A stretch of DNA of 64,000 nt from Arctopsyche grandis (lineage: Eukaryota; Arthropoda; Insecta; Trichoptera; Hydropsychidae), in NCBI RefSeq assembly GCF_051622035.1, contig NC_135356.1:20263685-20327684 (forward strand), in the 5' to 3' direction. This document shows positions 49,191 through 59,310 of the stretch, one piece after another (the stretch's first letter is position 1; each line of letters begins with the position of its first letter). Below the pieces are notes generated by a model. The model was not told the origin of the DNA and ran no database searches. It saw only the letters and a program-made list of their open reading frames with translations. Made by a program: the position numbers and the translations under genes.

Positions 49191-49427
49191 TTTTCACAAA
49201 GGGCATAAACGGGGCTCACACAGCGTCCGGCGGTCAGTGTGCACCAGTCGTTTGGAGTGTCGGGTCGTGCCGTGTGACGTCATCGCAGCATTCGCCGATT
49301 CCCCAAAACGTTAAGGTCATACCTATATAAAATACATACATATACATATATCATATCGTATCCATATATATAAATATTAATTAAATTTAAATTTAAATTA
49401 TAACATCTTGTATTATAATTATTAACA
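49191..49427. other. Short unique stretch before the ORF1-like gene
   Basis: Bases 49200-49305 are GC-rich (GCGTCCGGCGGTCAGTGTGC) and could act as a promoter for the downstream ORF. Bases 49306-49427 are AT-rich leader. Confidence 0.35.
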
Positions 49428-50348
49428 ATGTTTTGTTCAACGTGTAATGGTTCCCTCAACACTAGTCGTGTAATGAAATGTTCTATGTGTAAAAAGGCAT
49501 TTGACTTAAAATGCGCGAAAATTTCAGATTCCTATTTCAAAAAAACAAGCACGAAACGACGAGAAGCTTGGAGGTGCGCACAGTGCAAGTTGCCGCGCTC
49601 TGTCTCCCCTGAACCAGACCACTCATATACAAAACTGTGGGATGAAATTAAATCACTTAAATCTCAATTAACATCTTTCTCGTCCATGGCGTCCGATCTC
49701 AAGGACGTTAAAAACGATCTTCGGGAATTAAAACGTTCCGTTGAATTCGACGATGCCAGGATTAGTGACATCGAAGAGAAGATAAAACGGCTAGAGTCGA
49801 AAATATCAACGGTCAGCCTCGACTCAACTAATTATTTAAAAGTTGACATTGATAAATTCCGCATAGATAACGAGAATCATGAACAATTTTTAAGAACAAA
49901 TAATGTCGAAATACAAGGTGTTAATCAAAAAAAAAGTGAGAACCTTATTCAATTACTTAAATCTATTGGTGACAAACTTAATTACCCGATTGAAAATAAC
50001 CAAATAAATTTCGTTTGCAGAGTGCAGAGTAAAATATCGAAACATAAACCAATAATAGCATCCTTTGTTAATAGATACGTAAAAGAAAACTTCATTGCGG
50101 CTGCCCGAAAACGTAAATACCTTACAGTGAACGGTATACTAGGTGTTGGTTTTGACGACACAAAAATTGATATAAACGATCACTTAACCCCAGCGAATAA
50201 ACAGCTTTTAAGTAGAACAAAACTAAAAGCAAAAGAAAAAGGGTTCAAATTTGTTTGGGTGAGGAATGCGAACATACTCGTAAAAAAAAATGCTACTTCA
50301 AACACACTGCATATAAAGACTTATGACGATTTAGCAATGATTCACTAA
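49428..50348 (+). CDS. ORF1-like protein: PHD-like finger, coiled coil, FP-like domain
   Basis: 306 residues, intact. Residues 3-50 form a Cys-rich PHD-like finger (CSTC, CSMC, KCAK and CAQC). Residues 65-135 are heptad-rich coiled coil (WDEIKSLKSQL, LKDVKNDLRELKR, IEEKIKRLESKI). Residues 150-300 resemble the C-terminal domain shared by baculovirus FP proteins and insect retrotransposon ORF1 proteins (NNVEIQGVNQKKSENLIQLL, FVCRVQSK, KPIIASFVNRYVKENFI, FKFVWVRNANILVKK). It probably binds nucleic acid. No reverse transcriptase ORF follows; the gene runs directly into a structured tail. A near-identical 5'-truncated copy lies inverted at 60702-61534. Confidence 0.8.
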   Translation: MFCSTCNGSLNTSRVMKCSMCKKAFDLKCAKISDSYFKKTSTKRREAWRCAQCKLPRSVSPEPDHSYTKLWDEIKSLKSQLTSFSSMASDLKDVKNDLRELKRSVEFDDARISDIEEKIKRLESKISTVSLDSTNYLKVDIDKFRIDNENHEQFLRTNNVEIQGVNQKKSENLIQLLKSIGDKLNYPIENNQINFVCRVQSKISKHKPIIASFVNRYVKENFIAAARKRKYLTVNGILGVGFDDTKIDINDHLTPANKQLLSRTKLKAKEKGFKFVWVRNANILVKKNATSNTLHIKTYDDLAMIH

Positions 50349-50389
50349 GTTATTTTTTATATTTTGTATTCGCCAAATTTATGTAAACA

Positions 50390-50600
50390 TCTAAATATCA
50401 TTATTGCATTACATTTAATCATTATTGCATTACATTTAATCATTATTGCATTACATTTAATCATTATTGCATTACATTTAATCATTATTACATTACGTCA
50501 AATCATCATTACACATTACACTAAATCATTATTACATCACATTAAATAAGTATTACATTACATTAAATCATTATTACATTACATTAAATCATAATTACAT
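50390..50600 (+). repeat. ~21-bp tandem repeat in the ORF1-like tail
   Basis: About ten units of the ATTACATTTAATCATTATTGC / ATTACATTAAATCATT type directly after the stop codon. Mirrored in arm 2 at 60490-60660. Short tandem 3' arrays are known from several non-LTR retrotransposon clades. Confidence 0.9.
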
Positions 50601-50611
50601 TACATACATTA

Positions 50612-51150
50612 AGTCATACAAATCCGCTTCCTCGAAGCAGATTTGTATGACTGTCAACGGGGGTGGGTTTTAGTCGGTAAAAATCCGACACTATCCTCCA
50701 GTACGGACTGGAGGATGTCTTAAGAAGGGGTGCACCTCACGGGATCGAATTAGAAATGCACGAAAAACCAAATATCGGAAGGCAAAGATCGAAAATCGAA
50801 AGATCTTAAGTCGAAAGATCAAAAAAAAAGGGTGCATGGTAAACGGTACATACTCACTTAATTTGCGCGAGCAGGATACATACAACAGGAACAAGAGGAA
50901 CAGGCTTTTCCTCCCGTATTCTGCGCGAACATTAATACGGGAGGACAACCCTGTTCCTGTTGTATTCTGCTCGCGCAAATTAAGTGAGTATGTACCGTTT
51001 ACCATGCACCCTTTTTTTTTGATCTTTCGAATTTCGATCTTTGCCTTCCGATATTTGGTTTTTCGTGCATTTTTAATTCGATCCCGTGGGGTAGACCCCT
51101 TAAGAAGATTTCCCACCTCCGACGAAAAAAAAAAAAAAAAAAAAAATTTA
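50612..51150. repeat. Structured tail: three hairpins, giant palindrome, oligo(A)
   Basis: Hairpin 1 has arms 50612-50630 and 50634-50652 (18 of 19 pairs, loop CTC). Hairpin 2 is 50673-50689 (GTCGG/CCGAC). Hairpin 3 is 50693-50716 (perfect ATCCTCCAGT stem, 4-base loop). Then a 386-bp palindrome runs 50719-51104, from CTTAAG to CTTAAG, with arms of about 190 bp (CACGGGATCGAATT, CCAAATATCGG, GGTGCATGGTAAACGG, TTAATTTGCGCGAGCAG). An A-tract follows at 51125-51148. The same series is present in arm 2. Confidence 0.9.
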
Positions 51151-51289
51151 ATTATTAACTAACTTGCAGAGTTCGTGTTTGCGTCGAGAGCGATTCATCA
51201 GATCTGAGAATGTTTTTATCTTTGTCTTTTTATCATGTTTAATTACAGATCGAGAGGGCCAATATTTAATAAATCCGGTCTGCCAAATT

Positions 51290-51650
51290 TTAGGGATTTT
51301 TTTCTCTCAGAAAGGTCAAAAATGTTGTGACCACGACTCTGTCCACACCCCTGAACGTATCGAGCTGAAAATTTTTATTCGTATTCTTTATGTACTAACT
51401 TCGAGCTGATAAGGTTTCGGTCAGAATTCGTAAACCGGAAGTGGTGTTTTTGTTTTTTGACCAACTTTTAAATTATTTTTATTTTCTTAATATTCAATGT
51501 GTACATATACTAATAAGAGAGTGATCTTAATGAACATCCGACAACCGGAAGTATGTAGAACTTTTGTCTTGTGTAAGTTTCCCTACATTGGCGTTCAATT
51601 TGCATCGAAAATGCTCTCGTAATCGGTATGTGTGAATGTGTACATATGTA
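51290..51650 (-). repeat. ACTTCCGG-unit element, partial copy 3
   Basis: Reverse complement of one end of the 33.7- and 45.8-kb copies. Contains two CCGGAAGT motifs (51436 and 51546), TCGGTCAGAATTCGTAAACC and the outer GTTTCCCTACATTGGCGTTC block shared with 38938. Confidence 0.7.
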
Positions 51651-52364
51651 TGTTTAATTATTGATTTTTTTACATGTTAACCGAAAATTCTATTCAGTGG
51701 CGGATCAAGTGCTTTGGAGACCCCAGGCGTAATAATTACCAACCATGATGTGGCCAAAATTTTTATTGTGAATTGTGGGTTTGTATAATACATACATATG
51801 TACATATGTATGTATAATGAAATTGCGTTTTTTTTTTATATTTATAATTTTATTTATCAAAGAATACGAATATATGTATGATTTACAAATATATTCACTT
51901 CAAACAAAAATAAAAATATAACGTTTTAAATAAAAAGATGGTGAACGTAATGTCGTGAACTTCGTTCTTCAAGGAAGCCAAGCGTTTTTCAGAGAGCCAA
52001 TCAGGGCAAGAGAGGCCATAGAGCGACCCATTAATAATATATTGGGGAACCAACGCTCCCGTGCGTCCTCAACATAAATTCGTAAGACGGGACGACAAAG
52101 ATCGTAATCCGCAACCTATGTAGCTTCAATCGGAATGCGCAGAAGACGCATCTCCGCATGATCAACGAATCACAAAACGGGCAGCAATCTGTCGACGCTC
52201 GGATCGACTCGACCGATTTGCTTTAGATCCAATAATATTCCTTGACTATAGGTTACTATAGTCGAGGAAATATGAAAATCCTTCGACTTAGTATACCGAA
52301 AGGAGATGACTTCATCTCGAGGGGTCGGTCATTCCTTGTCGATACTGGGGCAGGAATATCTAAA
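51651..52364. other. No gene recognised
   Basis: Begins with a CAGTGGCGGATCAAG end-like motif at 51696 without a partner. Bases 51940-52330 are less AT-rich and may be a decayed retrotransposon on the minus strand (an HRW..R-like fragment), but no family could be assigned. A small palindrome CTTGACTATA/CTATAGTCGAG lies near 52240. Confidence 0.35.
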
Positions 52365-52850
52365 AATCAATAATTGTCTGTCTGTCTCGAATAGGCTCCT
52401 AAACCACTGAGCCGATTACGATGGACTTTCAGGATTTGGTGTATGCATGTCCGGGAAGATTACTGTGAAAAAAAACCTCTTAATAATAATTACGATTTTA
52501 TCGACGCGATAGTAGTTAAGGAAATGTGTACCTTGGCAACCAACCTGGGTATGCCAACCCAACGCTTACATTACGTACCACTCATACCAACCTTACATTA
52601 TACTATGCCGAGGTCTGCAGCCACTGGAATTTTCCCATCCTTGTAGAAAACGAATGTCTGATGACTGAGCACGTTTTAAACGTATAAAACACGTTTATCG
52701 TTTTTTCGCATCGGTCGTTTGTTTAGGTCGTATGCGTTGCTATACGAAACGCATCGAGAAACGGGAACAGGTATTGCATGCGTTATTGTACGATGGAACT
52801 TTTAGGATTTACATATTGTATGCATGTCCGAGAAGCTTACATAACTTCCA
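52365..52850 (+). mobile_element. Degenerate Helitron fragment(s)
   Basis: Contains TAAACCACTGAGCCGATTAC, CAGGATTTGGTGT and GGGAAGATTACTGTGAAAA, shared with the Helitron at 20121-20408. A second partial repeat of the same block begins near 52787. No clean ends. Confidence 0.55.
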
Positions 52851-53108
52851 ATAAAAATACATACATATGTAACTTCCAATTCCACCGAGTTAATTATTAT
52901 CGATAATAAAATATTTCCAGCACACATACTTTGTCTTTCTGCAACAACGAAGTTTTTGCATCCTTCGTCACCTACACTATCTCCACACTGAATCATCTTA
53001 TTGCGCGATTGGGTGATTTTCCCACACACATCGTTAAAATCTCGATCACGGAACATCCGACACCTGAAAATTCCTTCCATCGAGAGTTACCACGCGAACT
53101 ATCATACA

Positions 53109-54153
53109 CAGTGGCGTAGCGAAGGGGGGGTCCGGGGGGTCTGGACCCCCCCCCCCCCCTTGGCGGAGCGCGGTTGGCGGCAAAATATCCCACTCCTGTC
53201 GCAATTGATTGTTTGTACCATTTTTGGATAGTTTTTTTTATCACAAATCCATGACAGATTTTTAGGACATAAACATATACTTGAAAATTTCCAATGTTTG
53301 CTTCCTGATGGAAAAAGCTCTCAACCATGTTTTAGAAGTGTTTTAAAAAGTAAGATAAAGAATTTGGGGGAAATTTACAACCAAGATATATTTTGTGGGC
53401 CTTGCATTCTAACTGGAGAGTTGGAAATGTGGTGGCAATATATAAGTACTAGTGAAAATCGACCAAAAAATGCACTAGCTGCAATTGCAATTTGCAATCC
53501 TTCAATATTCCCCAATATTTACATACTTCTAAAAATTCTAGCAACACTTCCGGTGACAACAGCCACAAGTGAACGGAGCTTTTCCACACTACTTGCTTTA
53601 TTAAATATTCATAGGAATATGAATGTTAGTGCACAAAAAATATTAGATATGTTTACAATAAAGACGCGAAGATTGGGCCTGTGAATTTCGTACTTTTTTA
53701 AAGTATTGAAGAGTATTCAGAGGTAAGTGGAGTCAGGTCGAGGTACAAGAAAACACGCAGGCAGGTTCCAAGTCTTTATTGCTGTTCGTCCGGCGGAGGT
53801 CAGGATCCGAATGCCCCCGATCGAGAGCGTACCATACATAGCGCATAGAGCGCTCAGCGCATACACGTATTATCATTGGTCAAGGAGTATGGCGCAGCCA
53901 TTGGCCGCAACGCCCGACTCCACCATTGGTCGGCGTCACCATGACGTCATCGGTCTACGGGCGTCTCTCTTCATAACTTTACAGTATTCATTATTTTTAT
54001 TTTATTTGAATTTTGTTCATACCATATTTTTATTACCTATTTACTTTATTTTTATATGTTGTGATTTTATATTAATTAAATATAAATTATCTTGCCTTTT
54101 TTCCTGTCAACCCCCCCCCCCCCCCCCTTGACAAAATCCTGGCTACGCCACTG
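53109..54153 (+). mobile_element. hAT element with 8-bp target duplication
   Basis: Inverted ends CAGTGGCGTAGC and GCTACGCCACTG with C/G-homopolymer subterminal sequence. Flanking 8-mers ATCATACA (53101-53108) and ATCATATG (54154-54161) share six of eight bases. The unoccupied site is visible in R3 copy 2. Carries the transposase relic 53298-53684. Confidence 0.85.
53298..53684 (+). pseudogene. hAT transposase C-terminus with internal in-frame loss
   Basis: Encodes the dimerisation region: NIYILLKILATLPVTTATSE, RSFSTL, LALLNIHRNMNV and ILDMF. In typical members about 20 residues rich in basic amino acids separate RSFSTL from LALLNIHR, and they are missing here without a frameshift. The start is inside a longer decayed frame, so this is a fragment. 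Confidence 0.8.
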
Positions 54154-54478
54154 ATCATATGTACATAACGAGAACCCGAGTGCTAGATATTCCGTAGTCG
54201 CGATTTTCGTGGCAACGATTGTAATGTGCGCGATCGCAATGTGTGAAATAATCCGTTTTCTCTTATTGCATGTACATATACGTTTTGACAGGTTCGGTGA
54301 TTATTCCGCACAAAGCGACCTCGCATACGTCATTAAAATCTCGATCATCTCGAACATCTGGCAGCATATCTAAGTTTCCCATCCGATTTTGCGTTATTTC
54401 CACTAGTCGCCACCGGTGTCGCGTCGATAGCTCACACACACACTAACAGACATTTGTTTACGTTTTCACATTTGACAG

Positions 54479-55320
54479 TTGACGTGTGTGCATTCATACC
54501 GCGACATATATAATCCATTAATGAGTCAGTGTTCACTTTTCTTCGAAGCCGCTGATATAGCTGAACGCATATCTAACATCTACTGCCCCTCCTCTATCAT
54601 GTCCAACTTTTCTAAAGAATACAAACATAACCCCGTGTGTTCCACATCAGATGACGGCTTATCCATAAAGCTTTTTGCCGGGATGGATTTCATTGTATGC
54701 TGGTCTAACAAATTCAACGTGGATCGTTTCCAAGTCGATAAACATTCCCGTGATTGGGTTCCACTGATTTCAATGCTATTTTCATAGTATAGTGGATGTG
54801 GTGGAGGCAGTTCAACAGCATGCTGCATTTTTATATGAAAGAGGTGGAAAAATGACTAGTATGATCAAGGTAATGAATATTATGACAATGCACATTTTAT
54901 AAAGTTACATATGTACATAATAAATTTAAAATTCTTTTCTTACAGAAAATATACATTCAATGTATAGGGAGAATAGAAGGCGCCAAAATTAAATTTATAG
55001 AAAATCCCTTTACTGTAATAATCACAACTCCCCTAATGAAGAGAGACCAAACCATATTAACATTATATTTATTGACTCAACGTCATCCTGTGATTTGCAA
55101 CAACACACTATAACTTTTGTTCTGACAGAAAGTATAGCCAGCGCTGTTCCATTAGCAGTTATCACTACTAAAGTCTAACAACTTTTGAGAATTTTTCAGC
55201 ATTTGCTCTTTTGAAAGATTTCTGGGGAACATAAATCCAAAATATATAGTGACTGCCGATTCTCATGCCGAACGCTTAGCTCTCACTAATGTTGTTAAGG
55301 ATTTGGAGATGGATCTATGA
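54479..55320 (+). pseudogene. MULE-type transposase relic
   Basis: In pieces: 54479-54784 open (FNVDRFQVDKHSRDWVP), then VVEAVQQHAAFLYERGGKMT to a donor GTAATG near 54871, an acceptor TTACAG near 54946, IEGAKIKFIENPFTVIITTP, TFVLTESIASAVPLAVITTK and ADSHAERLALTNVVKDLEM. The block order resembles insect Mutator-like transposases (the PLAVI and TADSHAER regions precede the catalytic Glu). Several stops. Confidence 0.5.
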
Positions 55321-55616
55321 TTGGAGTTTTAATAGTGGATAGACAGATATTATATAGATTATTTAAAAATATAATTATTTCCAACTCATCCCATCTCATG
55401 AAGCTGAAATAAACTTTATTATATTTAATAGTTCAGAGATATGCAGAAAATACTTAGACTGGCTTAAACTTTTGTTTTCCATAAAAATATTGTTTATTTA
55501 TAGTTCCAAACTGACTAAAATATCAAGATTAGATTATAACATTGTTTTCACATTGTTCTACAAGAACTTAAAATTGATACATAAATTTTTTTGTATATAT
55601 GTATGTATGGGAACTA

Positions 55617-56414
55617 GTCTTATTGTGAAGGTCTTCTTCACCACCAGTCCGCCATGTATTGTAGACAGATTCGTCTGTGTTCGGTATTAATACAACTATA
55701 TGTTTAATATGGTATTTATTTGGTAGTAACACGTATACACCAGTATGGTTAATTGTTGGTAAAAGTATGTCGTTCAGCGGTCTCTGGATATGGTAGAGTG
55801 TCGCTGGCTCGGCATTCAGCTATGTTCAGAAGGTCTCTGGATGCGGCAGTGTGTTGCTGGCTCGTTGTTCGGCTATGTTCGGAAGGTCTCTGGATACGGC
55901 AGTGTGTTGCTGGCTCGTCCGGCTGGTTGATCTTCCAAGTCCGCGTAGTGTAGTGGTGGCTGGTCAGGAGCTGTATGTTGACTGGTCTGCTGCTGTGTGT
56001 CGACGCTTGCTGCTGTGGGTCGACTGGCGTTGTTTGGGTTGTACCTCCTTTTATAGTGTTTCTGGAATCGCCTGACCGATGGTGGTGGTTTGTTGATGCG
56101 TAAGAAAGGAATGCACTGTTGTCGAGGCGTAGAATTTTCTGGAACGCTCGATGGAAGTGGTTATTGATGCGTGCGAGCATTTAGTTGTTGATGCGTACAA
56201 GAGGAATGCACTTTTGTCGAGGCGTAGTATTTTCTGGAATGCTTGATGGAAGTGGTTGTACGAGCATTTAGTTATTGATGCGTACAAGGGGAATTTGCTT
56301 TCGTCGAGGCGTAGTATTTTCTGGAATGCTTGATGCTGTTCCGCTCGATGTATTTTGTTGTTGCGGAATATTCTCGAAGGTTTCGATGACGATGACGACG
56401 ACGAGATTCCTACA
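55617..56414 (-). mobile_element. Solo LTR, family L1, copy 2
   Basis: 798 bp flanked by a perfect 5-bp duplication TATGT (55612-55616 and 56415-56419). Same ends as 47327-48167. It contains two internal tandem arrays: GGTCTCTGGATACGGCAGTG units (55786-55920) and units of about 100 bp with GTCGAGGCGTAGTATTTTCT (56094-56330). Confidence 0.8.
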
Positions 56415-56419
56415 TATGT

Positions 56420-57083
56420 ATCTTCATATTTTTTAAATTATGTATATATGTTTTTACCTTTTCTAAATAATTAATGTTTTACATACATATATTGTTTGTT
56501 TATAATGTTTTACCTTTATTACTTATTTATATTGTTAAAAGCAATTTTTCTTAAGATGTGTAATTCTCATAATTACATATATGACTTAAATATTAATCAG
56601 CTAATCACTCACCATATAAAGTTTATCTCTTTTAATTCAAATAATTTAATAGTTCTAATCATTGTCTTTTACCTATTCTCTTGCGAAAAGTCCATTATCG
56701 ATATTGTGTCTTAAAACTCATGAAAAGAATTCACCGAAGAACGGAGTCATCTGATTTTTTTTTATTTGGTGATTCTTCAATGATTCAATGTTGAAATCAC
56801 TTATTTCATGTGTCTTTTTTGTGTTTTACATTAATGAATATATATTTTTTGTTACGATTGTTTTAAATGTTATTAAAATTATATTTTAATGCTTTTATAT
56901 GAATAAATGCTATTCTGTTGCTTGAGTGGCCCGTATTTAAACCCAATTACCTGACTCTTATTTCAATTTAAGACCGAAAAATCAAGGTGGACGAGAAATG
57001 GTCAAGCATCAAAAAAAAAAATAGCCAATGTTTGGGAATTCCGAGTCATATTATATTTACACGATTAAGATTTCGAAACATAC
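56420..57083. other. No gene seen
   Basis: AT-rich, non-coding, with no repeat partner noticed. Confidence 0.5.
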
Positions 57084-57087
57084 TTAA

Positions 57088-57608
57088 GAGGGCTGGACAG
57101 CAGCGCCTTGTCCATACAAACGTACTATACTTTTCCCTACCTCAATTATGGCACTAGAGAAATTATTTTTTAATATGCTATTGATATCCACCATTGGGGT
57201 GCATCTATCGTTTTATTTTTTTGATTAACTATTTTTTATAGGAGGTAGGAGCCGTCAAACATCTATAAAATGGTCTCTTTTTTACACCCACGAAAAGAGT
57301 CCAGCGTGGTTATTTAACGGTCGATTTAAAAAAAAATACGCCAATAGATGCACAGAAAATATCTTTCTCATACCGATGATGAATTTTTTTTTAAAATTGG
57401 TCCAGTTTTGGAGGAGAAAATAGTAGAATACGAAACCTCGATTTTGTCAATTTAAAACACGTTTTATCTGGTCGAAGCGCAACTGTCGCATTCACTCAAT
57501 ATATATATTGATATATATTGTCGCATTCACTCAATATATACATACACTCAATATATATATCGAAGAAAAGAACGGTAACAAAATTAAGGTTTCGGGTGTA
57601 CAGCCCTC
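57088..57608. mobile_element. TTAA-targeted MITE, family M2, complete copy
   Basis: 521 bp with inverted ends GAGGGCTGGACA and TGTACAGCCCTC, flanked by TTAA (57084-57087) and TTGA (57609-57612, one change from TTAA). Non-coding. Its right end recurs at 58828-58878, followed there by a perfect TTAA. Confidence 0.8.
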
Positions 57609-57612
57609 TTGA

Positions 57613-58089
57613 GTAATTATAACTCTATAAAATTGCATTATGATACAGTTATTTTCTTTCTTAAATATAACATGTAAATTAAAAAGCAGAAATAGTAGAT
57701 TGTAAGCAGAATATACTACGATGACAATTCATATGTGTGTAGCGGCTGGCGAGCTTTTCAGAAATAAAATTATTTTGTGGAGCGAATAGCTTGTTACAGG
57801 GACGAGGAAGAGATGATAAAAATTATAACCATTATTCTCAAATGCTTATATTATATTTTCCAAATAGCAGTTTTGTGTAAACAAGATTTAGGTAGACAAG
57901 TTTTGAAAGGAGTATCTATACAAATCAGAATGATATTTGACTTGAATAGGATGTGTGATTGTACAGTGTTGAAACAATAAAGGTTTTATTTGTTTATTTA
58001 AGATATAGCCAAGCCACACAAATAATAATGTTTTAATATATACACATACATTCACATATGTACATAGATACATACACACTGTTTGAGGT
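57613..58089. other. No gene recognised
   Basis: AT-rich. An open frame at 57777-57977 has no family signature. The stretch may include a decayed extension of the neighbouring retrotransposon. Confidence 0.35.
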
Positions 58090-58460
58090 GTTACCTTACA
58101 GCTACCATAAGTTTATCAATATTACAAGTATATTTGTAATTTCATCTGGCAGCTTATTATAAGTAACAACACTTCCATACATACACGTTTTTCCTACTCT
58201 TATTTAATTTTAAATTCTGTGATTTATTGCTACCTCTAATGCTATATTTATGTAAATGTAACCCTCTGTGGTGACCGCCGGGGTTCTGGCAGTACCAATG
58301 CGATGCACGGTCAGTCACCGTTTTGCGGGAAGCATTCTCTTTGTCAGAATAAACAACACCGTCACTGTTGCACTCGCCTTCCCCCATACCTCTAATAAAA
58401 TATCTATCGAAATACCTAGGTAATATTTTCTTATCTAACTTATAAATAAAAACCGACATA
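58090..58460 (-). pseudogene. Non-LTR retrotransposon C-terminus relic
   Basis: Minus strand reads SVFIYKLDKKILPRYFDRYF, then HLHKYSIRGSNKSQNLKLNK and, after a frameshift, SVVTYNKLPDEITN. This is the last part of Jockey/CR1-type reverse transcriptase proteins. Truncated and frameshifted. Confidence 0.6.
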
Positions 58461-58555
58461 TATATTTTCAGAGTATCATCAAATTTATAAAATACTTTAA
58501 CACGGATCTTATACTAATATACCTATTTATGTGCATCTAAGATACTCTTCGTAAA

Positions 58556-58800
58556 AAGATCTTAAGTCGAAAGATCAAAAAAAATGGTGCATGGTAAACG
58601 GTACATACTCACTTAATTTGCGCGAGCAGGATACAACAGGAACAAGAGGAACATGCTTTTCCTCCCGTATTCTGCGCGCGCACATTAACACGGGAGGAAA
58701 AGCATGTTCCTCTTGTTCCTGTTGTATCCTGCTCGCGCAAATTAAGTGAGATCTTTCGATTTTCGATCTTTGCATTCTGATATTTGCGTTTTCTGTAATT
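58556..58800. repeat. Palindrome family P1, perfect 59-bp arms
   Basis: Arms 58610-58668 and 58690-58748 are perfectly complementary over 59 bases around a 21-base loop. Flanking GATCTTAAG and GATCTTTCG blocks extend the family. Same core as the palindromes in the B arms, without the ORF1-like gene. Confidence 0.92.
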
Positions 58801-58827
58801 TAACATTCTGTCACATCACGGAGACCG

Positions 58828-58882
58828 ACTCAATATATATATCGAAGAAAGGAACGGTAACAAAATTAAGGTTTCGGATGTA
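58828..58882 (+). mobile_element. Right end of an M2 TTAA MITE
   Basis: AACGGTAACAAAATTAAGGT through TGTACAGCCCTC and TTAA matches the right end of 57088-57608. Segment A begins at the TTAA. At copy 1 of segment A (48763) the same TTAAGAGCTAAAA lacks the MITE. Confidence 0.7.
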
Positions 58883-59310
58883 CAGCCCTCTTAAGAGCTA
58901 AAAAAAAAAATATGTATATTTATAAATTTTTTTGTGTATGTATAAATTGATAACAAATTTGGAAACCCGTTGTTCTAAAATTGGGGTGACACCACTGGTT
59001 ATATCATCAATGAAACGTCTTTATCGTCAACACGCTGACCAGATTTAGGTCCATTCCTTTTCTTCTGATTGGAGCTACCGATCCTCACGGATGATCAGCA
59101 TCAGCAACGAGAGAAACAAAAGGAGAATTTGACATCACTTCTAAAAAGTACGGGAGAATTTGAGCCTCGTAGTAACTGCTCTAAGGAAGCAAATATTTTC
59201 TCGATATTTCAATTCAATCGCCCATTGTTCATACACAAGCACAACAATAAATAATCAAAAATTCGAATAAAAAAAACAAATGACGATTTTTTCTTTTTCT
59301 TTTGTTTTTT
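58883..59310 (+). repeat. Segment A, copy 2
   Basis: Near-identical direct copy of 48763-49190 with small indels. It ends where AACAAATGACGATTTTTTC runs into unrelated sequence. Confidence 0.85.

Larger units (their letters stand above)
49520..51290 (+). repeat. Inverted duplication B, arm 1
   Basis: About 1.77 kb that reappears as the reverse complement at 59825-61535, covering most of the ORF1-like gene, its tandem tail, hairpins, palindrome, oligo(A) and the block ending GGGCCAATATTTAATAAA. The encoded proteins differ at only four of 252 shared residues, so the duplication is recent. Confidence 0.9.
53000..54370 (-). repeat. Dispersed repeat R3, copy 3, split by a hAT element
   Basis: Bases 53000-53108 and 54154-54370 together align with 16395-16580: TTAAAATCTC...GGAACATC, then AACTATCATA, then TAACGAGAAC, GAGTGC, TATTCCGTAGTCGCGATTTT. 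The hAT at 53109-54153 lies exactly between TATCATA and TAACGAGAAC. Confidence 0.7.

Noticed and set aside
50390-50600. CRISPR-like array
   Set aside because: The repeats are contiguous ~21-bp tandem units without unique spacers, in a eukaryotic genome.
50691-51162. Overlapping open frames on both strands beginning MVNGTYSLNLRE
   Set aside because: They arise from the palindrome, which reads the same on both strands; there is no protein-family content.
47327-56414. A full-length LTR retrotransposon spanning the two L1 LTRs
   Set aside because: Each LTR has its own different 5-bp duplication (GACGT and TATGT) and no gag-pol lies between, so these are two independent solo LTRs.
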